Below, piece by piece: positions 12,766-22,483 of a stretch of 64,000 nt of DNA. Both the position numbers and the translations under genes were made by a program. Under the pieces are notes generated by a model that worked only from the letters and a program-made list of their open reading frames with translations, was not told the origin of the DNA and did not search any database. The first letter of the stretch is position 1. Each line of letters starts with the position of its first letter. Source of the stretch: Pholiota molesta (lineage: Eukaryota > Basidiomycota > Agaricomycetes > Agaricales > Strophariaceae); contig JACGCK010000067.1 in the NCBI GenBank assembly GCA_014925825.1, forward strand, positions 62,001 to 126,000, read 5' to 3'.

Positions 12766-13377
12766 GATGGTGAAAGGATGGAACAAGAGTGGCAGATTCA
12801 GGCGGTGCTGGGTGCACCAGTCAAATAGCTGGATCATGTGACTCAAGCCCCTGCCTCTCTCCGCGGAGTCGTTCCGACTTCGAGTTAGTCTCGCAGCAGC
12901 TCTTGCAACAGCTTCGAGTAGAATTCAATACTGCAATTTCAATCCTTGTACTTGAATCCTTTCCAGAATTTCGGATGAGAAAGCCTAATTATTGAGCTAC
13001 GTTTCTTTTATTGTTACCTCGAAGCAAACTCAAGGGGGTCGGTTGGAGCTCAGAGGTACTTATAAGTATGTCCAACAATTCAGTTGTAGTCAGCTGAATG
13101 CAAATTCATTACACCAAATTACACCCATCCACAAGAACCATAAATCCTTGTATATACAAATGTTGGTCCGAGTTTATTTCAATCCAAGCGAAGTCCGTCA
13201 TGAAGGCAGGGGAAGCCAAATGGGTATGTAGATGAGTTCAAATTGCCCGAGAGCGAGGTATATTCCAATGCATGGAAAGAGAATGCCAAAATCCGGAAGC
13301 ATGAAAAGGGGAAGAAGATAGAGCCGTGTATAATAACTTCGTCTCTTCCCTGTCTACTGTATATGTACCATCGCCCG
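12766..13377. other. Intergenic region between two minus-strand genes
   Basis: About 610 bp upstream of TFIIE beta and downstream of the four-TM gene. It should hold the TFIIE beta promoter. No motif stands out and no ORF is convincing. Confidence 0.4.
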
Positions 13378-15483
13378 TTAACTCCTAGGTTGCATGGATA
13401 AAGGTGGGTAAGAATCACTCCGGCTTCCCGTAGTTGCCGTGTGGTACGACGTAGTTGTGCCATGACTCCCATTGCTCGAATAGGTATCACTAGCACCACC
13501 AACATTAGGCGCGTCGAGGTAGCTCGTCGGGCTTGACACCCGCCTCGGCGTAAAATCCGGTCGACCCAGGAGTTCACCGTGTTCCGATGCACCGTTCGAG
13601 CTTGATGCAGTCCTTCCGGCCAGAATTTCAGCGCGAGCAGAGAGACTATTCGTCCGGCTCGGAGGGGCGCTTCCGGACGCATCCTGTTCAATACTGCTGG
13701 TGAAGGAGAGCAAAGTGTTGCGAGTGGGGGGCCGGCTTGAAGTGTACGTACTGCCGCCGGGACGATTCGAGCTTGTAATGCTGGTCGTGACCTCGCCTGA
13801 CCCCATCGACTCGATGGTAGGCATTCGCCTGATGAACCCGTTGAGAATGCGCATGTCTTCATCTGGGGGATACGGAAGTCCGAATTCGTTATAGCCGAGA
13901 GTAGGGGGGACTGGAGGAAGATTGAAGATATTGTCATGATTGCCGTGGAATCGGTCGTTGGTATCATCGTCGTCGTCGTCGTCATCACCTTCATAATACG
14001 TGTCTTGCGTGGAGTACGAAGCCGCGAGGCCAGGAGGGTGGGAGGGAGCTGGAGAGGGTCCTCCTCGGTCCTGCGAAGTCTCGATAGAGGGAGTATGATC
14101 TGAACTGGCAAATTCCATCGCGTAGTCTGTCTCTTGAGATATTTGGTTGACTAACGACTGGAAATGGTCATGGTGTCCGTCGTTCGAGTCCACCTGGGGT
14201 GACCGTCCCACGCCCGTGGACTTCGTAGGCGTTGTTGTCTCGTTGGATAAAAACGAAGACTGGGAACGGGCACGCCCGAGCCTGCTTGGCGGACGAGATG
14301 ATTCAGTCAAAGTTGAGTCAGATATTTGATGCTGGGGGCCAAGGCTGCGATTTCGAGTGGGAGTCGCTGGGAGCATTACACCAGCAGAGGAAGGTACGCC
14401 TCCTTGTGACAGTGCAGTGGAAGGATATGATTCGGAGCGTAAACGGTGATGTGGGGGTCGTCGAGGGCCACCAAGTTGCACAACATAGATAATATTGTAT
14501 ATGATCTAAACAATAACTCGGTAAGCAAACACTACTATTGGAAGCCTCGAACAAAAACTTACGAGGACAAGTAAAGTGAGAGTGAGTCGGATACATGAAA
14601 GAACAAGCCAAATACCCCATGGCAAAGATTTGTTGATACAAGGATTGCGCGATACAGACCATACAATGTCGATTTCCACCGAGTGGCAGCGTTCGTGAAC
14701 GTTGTACGAGGAATTCGGGGTATCTCTCCATATAAATATGAGAACAAAGTTGACGATAGCTGGCGCAAGAACAAAGAGAGAGGATAGATAGTTCAGCACA
14801 GAGCACGCGTGCGTTAGGTGCCTGAATGCCTGAGCAGTGACACGTTGCTTGTGCTTGATGATAAAGAGAACATGGGCACATAGGGACAGAGCAAAGGCAA
14901 CACCTGCGCTAGTCCCCAGCGCAAAGCTGAAAGACTGTCCTTCCGCTGCATTGCTGCCATAGATTGTGAAAGCTAAAAAGTAACGAACGGTGTTATAAAT
15001 AGCCCAAGCAGCTGGATAATGACAGAGTCAGTCAACGTATTGATATAGATCAAGAACCGCAGGCAGCGATGCCTGTCGATAGATTATGTGAAGGAAAGTC
15101 ACAGACTTACCTATGACAATATCTAGTATGAGCTTCACCCTTCGCCGCCATCGCGCAGGTTTTCTTCGACCTCCTTGCCACCTGTCACTCTTCTCGGAAG
15201 TAGGATCTCCTTCGAGGGTGAGAGGATCCACCCATCGTATACGACCTGGAGTTCCATCTGGATTCCGCGAATCACGAGCTATTGGCGCAAAATAAGAATC
15301 TGTATGAGCGGTGGCTCGAGGTGTCGCCTGAAGAAGTGGCTCTGTAGGTTGAGAATGTAGAGTTGTATTGGTGAAAAGCGTTGCGCTGGAGATGGTAGAA
15401 AAGGTTCTCGAGTGTTCTAGTATGTCGCGAGCTTCCGAAGAGTTCTGAGCGTAGACTTGGTTGTGAAGGTAGACAGCTGCCAT
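13378..15483 (-). CDS. Four-TM membrane protein with long Ser-rich cytoplasmic tail
   Basis: A conserved-looking fungal membrane protein of unknown function. Three exons (15483-15111, 15011-14563, 14505-13378) join in frame into 649 aa. Residues 1 to about 110 are hydrophilic and end in a basic patch (RRKPARWRRRVK). Four hydrophobic segments follow, around LILDIVIAAWAIYNTVRYFL, FALGTSAGVAFALSLCAHVLF, LNYLSSLFVLAPAIVNFVLI and WGIWLVLSCIRLTLTLLVL. A tail of about 375 residues rich in Ser, Thr and Pro follows, with an Asp8 run (EGDDDDDDDDTND) and many potential phosphorylation sites, ending QPRS. Topology suggests a small TM bundle with a large cytosolic regulatory tail. No catalytic motif was seen. 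Both introns have consensus borders. Confidence 0.85.
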
Positions 15484-16403
15484 GTATTATTTTACAAAAA
15501 CCTCCTGGGCCAACCGTTACCATCCGTTTGAAAGAGTCCGTGGTCAAAGACGTTCGCAAGGCATGAGGTCTGGACGTAGTTTGGGTCAATGAATGATTCC
15601 GGAGACCGTGATAAGGATGGGCGCACATACTTGACAGGTATATACCAGCAAACCGCCAAATTCCCTTAGAAACGGATGATGGTTCGAAAGGAGGAATATG
15701 TTGCCCCTGCGTTCACTTTTTGAGAAAATCTCGACTTGGCGGCCAAATTCGGATTTGAATTTGGTAATATGTCGCGTATTGGCCAACCGTTGGCGCTTCG
15801 GCACGGAATAGAATGACCCTCCAGATTCGGAGTCCGGAAATGAGAAATCTAAGAAGTTCTTCACGGAATATTTCAAACAAAAACTATTACGTCGTCTTAT
15901 GTCCTCATACTTACTGCGATTTTCTGGAGGTCAGATTGTAGAAATATGCGATTGATGATTAGTATTATTTGCGCCAAATTTGAGTGGAATAAAGTTCAAT
16001 AAACATAGATATTTTTCTATGCGTGTGATCTCTGAATCTATAAGATGGACGGCTCAAACTCTCAGAGGTTCATATAAAGTACTGACAGAAATAGATTCAG
16101 CCGCATAAAGACCGCCGGCGGGTTTTAGCTTGCGGAGCGCCGGGTTTGAGTTGTGCACGGGTTTATTGCATACAAGTATCAGACCTTGATGCTTGAATTT
16201 TAGCGGTAGAATTTAAGCACATTTGAAGCACCTAGCCATGAAGATTGAGAAGACAGTTTCCCAAAATCCTCCGTTCAAATTCTGACCATGACAGGTCGGA
16301 GGGAATTGCCAAGCAGGACCAAATACCGACTTCATTAGCTTGTTCAAGAATCAACTCCTTAAATGCCACAATCTATCATCGAATCCTCAGCTTTAGCCTT
16401 CAA
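15484..16403. promoter_or_regulatory. Divergent promoter region
   Basis: 920 bp separate the minus-strand four-TM gene from the plus-strand YAE1-like gene, so both promoters should lie here. It is AT-rich near 15.9-16.1 kb. Short open frames around 15586-15876 show no family features. No specific binding site can be defended. Confidence 0.4.
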
Positions 16404-17038
16404 ATGGATTCTCCGTGGGACGAAGACCCAGATAGCACCATTCTTCAAGATGCGGAATGGTCGCGATTGTCTTCAGATTTTACAAACGTACGTTGGCTGA
16501 CTGTTCTCGATATCTTTAGATGTTCATGAAAACTGATTCCAAGGTCGGATACCGCGAAGGGATCACTGCCGGAAAGGAGGCTGCCTCTCAGGAAGGATTT
16601 GACGAAGGATTTGCCAACGTTGGTGTACCTATCGGGCGGGATTTAGGTCTTCTTCGAGGAATTGCCACTGTCGTTCTTCACTACCTAAAAGGACCAACCG
16701 ACATACCTCAAAGGGAAGAAGCAATCGTGGAGGCCCAAGAAATTTCGTCGCAACTATCCAGGATACGATTTTCTGACATAATGCCACGAGATCTCGAAGC
16801 AGAGGAGCATGCGCGCCAACACATGGAGACAGAAGGCATGTCTCTCGACGAGAACGAAGAAATCGCCGCAAAACGAGACTTAGAGGGAATTGAGGATATG
16901 CTTGCAAATATGACGGCTGGTAACGGAAAATCCAGAGAGGCTACTGTACGACCGACGATCGAAGATGTCCGGGCTCTGGGATTGCGGTTGAGCGCGCTGA
17001 GCCAGCGACTGGATCTAGATATTGCCTTCAGCAACTAG
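16404..17038 (+). CDS. YAE1: Yae1-domain protein (Yae1/Lto1 family)
   Basis: In yeast, Yae1 with Lto1 forms an adaptor that delivers the cytosolic iron-sulfur assembly machinery to the ribosome-recycling ATPase Rli1/ABCE1. Two exons, 16404-16487 and 16544-17038 (56 nt intron), give 192 aa. The N-terminus MDSPWDEDPDSTI is followed by the diagnostic run of glycines at four-residue spacing: VGYREGITAGKEAA, QEGFDEGFANVG, PIGRDLGLLRG. The acidic remainder is helical, with a GIEDMLANMTAG segment. The frame is intact. The 3' part of this gene (from about 16556) was included in the tandem duplication and recurs, damaged, at 19669-19975. YAE1 and LTO1 share this domain; YAE1 is the better guess from length and an N-terminal acidic arm. 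Confidence 0.8.
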
Positions 17039-17687
17039 TCGTTATCGAGATACCTGATGTTAAATATGGGTTGAGCCAGTATCTGTGAGTATCTTTGGAT
17101 GTCCTTGCAATATCTTGCTCACAATTCCTCCGTACGCTCATTTCAGCATAGATTCGACCACCATATGCAATCTTACAGGGTACACGCCATCTGTATGTAC
17201 CTATCCCGGCTCCGAAGATACGTTGTCATTTCATGATCTACGAAGTCTCTGCTGGATCTGGATCGTCACCAAAACGAATCAAAATGAAATATCACATTCA
17301 GTAAGTACATTCGACTTCTTCCAATTAAAAACGAAACAAATCTGCTTTGGATAGCTTTTATCAGTTGTCTCATTGTGGTTTGTAGCGCTCAAGAGGTACT
17401 CATGATATCATATACATAGAAAGCTCGACCGGATGAGATAATCTTTCAATTTGAATTTTGAATCACAAGATCGGGAGACTAGTCGCAACCCCTCGCAACC
17501 CCTCGCAACCCTCATCGATCCTACAATTACGGCTCCATCTGCACCCGAACAAAATAATCGCCAATCATTTACTCAGAGTATCTCCAGAGGGGTCCCCAAA
17601 GATTGGATATAACTTTCGCTCGCAATGATATAAGAACTACGCCTGCGATTATGATTAAAATTCGGTTCCTGACTCACCCTTCCATCG

Positions 17688-18953
17688 ATGCTTCGCAGCG
17701 ACACTGCACAACTTGCTGCTCTCTTTGTGGAATCCATCTTCTATGGCGTCTATCTTGTCACATTTGGACACTGTTTACGCGCCCTATTCCGAAGTCCATC
17801 GCGATGGAGGCGCCCTGACGAAATCGACTTTAGTCTCTTATTTGTCGCCTTGTCTTTATTTTGTATTGGGACGATCAACATAGCATTCACCTTCTATCGC
17901 ACATTGGACGTTCAAGAACACAGTTACGGTGCAGGCGCTTCAGGCATTGGGTATTTAGGGAAGCCTTGGGTCAATGTCGTGAAGGTACTAGCAATTTTAG
18001 ATTATAATAGGCCCCGACGCTTATTGAACTTGAATCTCTCAGGCCGCCACCATGAATTCCCAAGTTATCATAGCTGACGCGGTTCTGGTATGTTGAATCA
18101 TTCATGCTATACTGAACAGCTCTAGACTTGAAGTTTCTTCTGGTCTCTTAGATCTACCGCTGCTGGCAAGTCCATGAGAAGCAATGGAAGTTTATTCTCT
18201 TTCCAACCGTACTTTGGGTCGCTGCTGTCGGCATAACAATCAGTATAATATGGACAGATTACACGCTCCTTCATTCCAAGAAAGTTCAGCTCGCTCGATC
18301 TGTCAGCCTCGAATGCACCACATTCTGGGTGGTCACAATCGTTCTTAACATCTATGCAACAGGTGAATCTTGGCGCATTACCTCCAAAGTTGACAGTGGA
18401 ACTGATATTGATCGATAGGCATGATCGTCTTCCGCTTATGCCAGGCTGATAGAATGATGCGTTCTGTGGGGTGCTCCGAAACTACTTTGTCTACCACTCC
18501 TGCTAGACGACGGCCGACCAAACTGCAGCAGGTCACTCGAATTGTTATCGACTCGGGATTGATGTACACGGCTACTACTTTTTCCGTGTTTTGCTCTCAG
18601 CTTGCTTCAGGAAACTCTATTTATATTACTACGAGCGCGGTGAGTGCTTATAAACATAAACAGGTTGATCATCGAGCTTAAGTAGCGTTTTGAATTCCAA
18701 GGACATGATGGTGATAGGGATCTCATTCAATCTTTTAGTTATTCGTGTCGCGAAGGCTCGAATAGCCACCCCGAACAACGAGGATCCAAATACACTTACT
18801 CGGACAATGATGGAATTTGATCATGATCTATCGCTGGTCCATGCTACCCATGTATCGCAACAGACATCCTCGCATTACAGCCGCATAAGTGCATTATCTG
18901 AGGCGCGCCACGTGGAGAGCTCTGTCAAAGAATCAGCGGAAATTATCGTATAG
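17688..18953 (+). CDS. Agaricomycete-type seven-TM membrane protein
   Basis: A member of a large family of mushroom membrane proteins with about seven TM helices and no established function. Five exons (17688-17984, 18043-18087, 18152-18362, 18419-18639, 18702-18953) join in frame into 341 aa. The N-terminus MLRSDTAQLAALFVESIFYG opens into TM1. Further helices are seen at FSLLFVALSLFCIGTINIAF, AATMNSQVIIADAVLIYRCW, FPTVLWVAAVGITISIIW, TTFWVVTIVLNIYATGMIVF and VIDSGLMYTATTFSVFCSQL. The short motif IYRCWQVHEKQWK after TM3 is typical of the family. The hydrophilic C-terminus ends VKESAEIIV. A damaged paralogue lies in unit B. Confidence 0.82.
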
Positions 18954-19148
18954 GGCCGATTTCAATATATGTAGAACATGCTCGACATAAGGTATAAATG
19001 CAAATATTGTACATATATTTATATCATATCATCTATTAACCAGCCATCCGATGCCCAGGTTTCCTGCACGCGACAAGCACTGGCGCCGAGGAGCGCCGAG
19101 GGTGCGCGATGCGCGCGCGCCGCGCGCCTCTGGACCTTATCTTATGAT

Positions 19149-19154
19149 CACGTG
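19149..19154. promoter_or_regulatory. CACGTG box (unit A copy)
   Basis: A CACGTG palindrome (E-box type) lies about 200 bp before the truncated PPR fragment. The corresponding site in unit B (22363-22368) lies 116 bp before the PPR start. Both are followed by an AAGTCCC-containing stretch. Retention in two diverged copies suggests a bHLH-type factor site, but this is inference. Confidence 0.35.
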
Positions 19155-19329
19155 AACAGTAAAGTCCCTTTTAACCGTCACAGTCAAGTAACACTTGAAT
19201 AACACTGATCTTTTTGAGTCTGTTGACCGGACCAGGATCCAGCGCTCAGCACTGTACTGAACAGCCAGCTTTACATCTCTATTTCTCATATAACCCACCT
19301 TCTGGTTTATATCTTCTTAAATTTCTGTC

Positions 19330-19672
19330 CCTGCCAATGAGATCTCTCCGCTGTGTTGATATAACTGAAGTTGTTGCGAATGGCAAGATGCGCGGTTCCA
19401 ACTTAGTTGGGCACGCAATTCGACGAAGAAGAAAATTAAGCTGGCGTAGGATGTCTCATGCAGCTTTCTGATGAATAGTCTAGCCAAGTCTAGCCCAGAC
19501 TCTCAGGAGATGACTGGGCAGGTGTCTCGCGGTATGCTTTCACCACTTATTTTTTTCCCCATCGCAGCCTCATTATCGTCGTAGAAGCAGCAGGTCGGAC
19601 ATTAATACTGCTAGTTGGTCATTCGGAATGGAGATTTGGACGCGTCCCGAACAGAAATGTATCCGGTGGAAG
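19330..19672 (+). pseudogene. Truncated 5' fragment of the PPR gene (unit A)
   Basis: This is homologous to the first two exons of the PPR gene at 22484. Shared residues include GHAIRRRRKLSWRRMSHAA (compare GHAVRRRRDLSWCRLYHAA), followed by a short intron starting GTATGCTTTC and ending CGCAG, and then the NRRS/AIRNGD-type exon. It ends at the duplication junction, where it is fused to YAE1 sequence. It has no downstream PPR exons and stops after the basic motif, so it cannot make a PPR protein. Confidence 0.75.
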
Positions 19673-19975
19673 GGAATCGCTGCTGGCAAGGATGCTGTTC
19701 TCAGGAGGGATTTGATGACGGTTTTGCCAATGCTGGCGTACCTATTGGGCCAGAACTATGTCTTCAAGGAATCGCCAGGTAAGTCCTTCAAACAGACATA
19801 ATTTCAAGGGAAAAGGCAATCGCAGAGGCCCAAGAAATTTCAGCGCAACTGTCCACTATAAGTACGATTTTCTGACATGATGCCATGCGCGCCAACACAT
19901 GGAGACAGAAGGCATGTCATTCGACGTCAACGAAAAGATCACCGCAAACCGAGATCCAGTAACTACTCAATATCC
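19669..19975 (+). pseudogene. YAE1 3' fragment
   Basis: This matches YAE1 exon 2 from the GAAGGGATC region onward. Recognisable segments include the glycine-spaced repeat around GATTTGATGACGGTTTTGCC, the GAGGCCCAAGAAATTTC block and CGCCAACACATGGAGACAGA. It lacks exon 1 and the start codon, contains frame breaks and has lost the C-terminal third. It is a by-product of the tandem duplication. Confidence 0.85.
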
Positions 19976-20641
19976 AGGTATCCAATGTTATATAATTGGG
20001 GGCTAGATGAGTCCATTTAGATGCCTTTGCAATGTCTTGTTTTCTAACAGATCATTTCATGTACGCTCTCTTTAGCATAGGTTCGCTCAATCTATGTTAT
20101 ATTTACAATGCGTCATTCACCTCTTAACAAACATCCAACGGCATGCCAGATGTACCTGTTTGGATTATAAAGATATGATGATCTTTTCATAAAACATAAG
20201 TAACGGGACATGAGACGAATGAATTGTTCTCTCGCTGCCAGATCATTAACAGATGAATCAAAATGAATCCTACTACAGTACGTTCAACTTCTCCCAACCA
20301 AAATAAACTGCTCTGGTACTTACTGAATTCAAAGGCCCCAATACATTAAAGTTTTATGTAAGAGCACCCCCATTTTGCGCTCTTGGCATGTCATTGACTT
20401 CTAAGATCACGGTCATATCAATTTTCGAACCACGTTCTCAGTCACAGCCATATGGTCCTGCTCGCCGCATCCCATCCTAATCCTTGTTGATCTTCAAGTT
20501 ACGGCTTTGTTTACGAACGAAGAATTGAGCGCTAATTGTTTACTCGGGGTCACTCTAAATAAATGCCGGTATCTTTTGCACACTATAAAATGAGGCTTTT
20601 GACTGAGGTTACAACTTACTTTTCCCAGTCGTTCTTTACCA

Positions 20642-21849
20642 ATGCTCAGCAGCGACACTGCACAACTTGCTGCTCTCTTTGTCGAATCTGTTCTCTATGG
20701 CGTCTATCTTGTCACTTTCGGATACTGTTTACAAGCCCTATTCCGAAGTCCATCCGGATGGAAGCGCCCAGACGAAATCAAGCTTGTCCCCTTATCCGTC
20801 GCCCTATCTTTGTTTTGTGCTGGGACGATCAATCTAGTATTTGGCTTCTATCAAATACTTGATGTTCAAGAACACAGAGCTTCAAATGTGCGGTATCTAG
20901 GGAAGCCTTGGTTGAATATCGTCCAGGTCGAGCAATCTCGTTTAATAGATCTGCAGCGCTTAAATTCACTTTTCAGACATCCACTATAACCGTAGAGGTT
21001 CTCATCGCAGACGGTGCTCTAGTATGTGAATGGCTCAAGTTATACTGAATGAATTTGAACAAAAATTTCAGATTTACCGCTGCTGGCAGGTCTACGAGAA
21101 GACATGGAATCTGTTCTTTTTCCATTGGGCCTATGGGCTACGGCTCTCGGTGTGGCTATCCTATGCAATGGACAATGTACATGATTCTTTACGTCCACGA
21201 AAGCAGGCTGATTCGAGCATTCGACCTCGAATGCATAACGTTCTGGGTGATAACAATCGTCCTCAATATTTATGCAACAGGTGATCAGTGTATATTCTCT
21301 AAAGCTGTTCATGGAGCTGATACTCATCACAGGCATGATCGTCTTCCGGATATGCCAGGCCGATAGAAGGATTCGTTCTTAAGGCGCTCTGATATACATT
21401 CTCTGCAGCTTCTACTGCACAGCGGCCGACCAAACTGCAGGACGTTACTCGAATGTTATCGACTCCGGATTGATGTACACCGCTACTTCTTTCGCCGTCT
21501 TTTGTCGCAGGTTGCTTCAGGAAATTCCAATTATATCACACGGCTGCGGTGAGTGATTACAATCATGCGCAGGTCAATCATCTAACTTATCATTATGTGG
21601 CATATTGGACTTCAAGGACATGATGGTGATAGGAATTGCATTCAATCTTATAATATTCGTGTCGCGAAGGCCCAAATAGCAACCCGACAATACGGATCCA
21701 AAGTCATTGACGATCATAGAGTTTAACCATGATCTATCGCTGGCCGCCCATGTATCGCAGCAGATATCCTCTCAGTCTAGCCGCGTAATCCATCTTCTGA
21801 GGCGTGCCATGTGGGAATTCGTCAAGGATCAGCGGAAAACATAGTATAG
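20642..21849 (+). pseudogene. Second 7TM gene copy, frame broken
   Basis: Paralogue of the 7TM gene at 17688 with the same exon layout. Exon 1 is open (MLSSDTAQLAALFVESVLYG), with TM1 and TM2 preserved, and the splice sites of the first introns are retained. From about 21128 the frame is lost repeatedly: the segment matching TM4 shifts, and stops follow RRIRS (about 21380) and near 21675. Aligned to the intact copy, most breaks need one added base, so some may be assembly errors. The end is set by homology to the stop of the first copy. As given, it does not encode a full protein. Confidence 0.75.
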
Positions 21850-22362
21850 GGCCGTTTTATATCCCATTACAACGTTTGATATAACTAAATAAATAAGGCT
21901 GCGTAGTATCGTACATGTATGTAATAGTAATTTGTTAACCAGTTGTTTCGATGCCTTTTTACGTTCAAAGTCTTGATTCTGGGCAGTTACCTGACCATGT
22001 GCTGATTGAAGGACATGAACAGGATAACTTATGGGAAGAGTGCGATCCGCGATTTTTTAAATTCGGCTAATGACTAAGGCTCAGCTGCTTTCTAGGTAGT
22101 TTACCGTTATCAAACGAGGTATACTACCATCAACATTAGGATTGCATGCAAGTTTCGAGCAATTTTCTATATGTACGCGCTGATTTTATTTATCAATAGG
22201 CTATCGGGGAGAGCCCCAGTCAATGACACTAAATTATTTTGCTCAAAAGCTAAAGCCGATGTAAGTAAATAAGTAGATGGAATACCGCATGCGCCCTGTC
22301 AATTGCGAAAGCGCTGGCGCGCGGGTGCGCTTCCAATGTTGCGCGTCTAATGTGATTGTGGT

Positions 22363-22368
22363 CACGTG
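22363..22368. promoter_or_regulatory. CACGTG box upstream of the PPR gene
   Basis: A CACGTG palindrome 116 bp before the PPR start codon, in a context (GTCACGTGGAGTCAAGTCCC) shared with the diverged site at 19149. This is a candidate bHLH site. Confidence 0.35.
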
Positions 22369-22483
22369 GAGTCAAGTCCCCTGACGCGCTGATATTTTTT
22401 CCGCCAATGGACCACTGCCACTGACTAGCTCTGCATCCCATTCCTCTCGACCTTCCGGCTTAGTTTGTTTGCACGAACCAACA

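Larger units (their letters stand above)
16556..19672 (+). repeat. Tandem duplication unit A (about 3.1 kb)
   Basis: The unit runs from inside YAE1 exon 2 through the intact 7TM gene to the 5' part of a PPR gene. It is followed directly by unit B. The junction, near 19669-19672, joins PPR sequence (ATCCGGTGGAAG) to YAE1 sequence (GAAGGGA...) over a shared GAAG. Corresponding blocks keep the same order in both units, including the intergenic segments and a CACGTG box. Confidence 0.85.

Noticed and set aside
13700..14492. Plus-strand ORFs opposite the four-TM protein (for example 14232-14492).
   Set aside because: They are antisense shadows of a well-supported spliced minus-strand gene.
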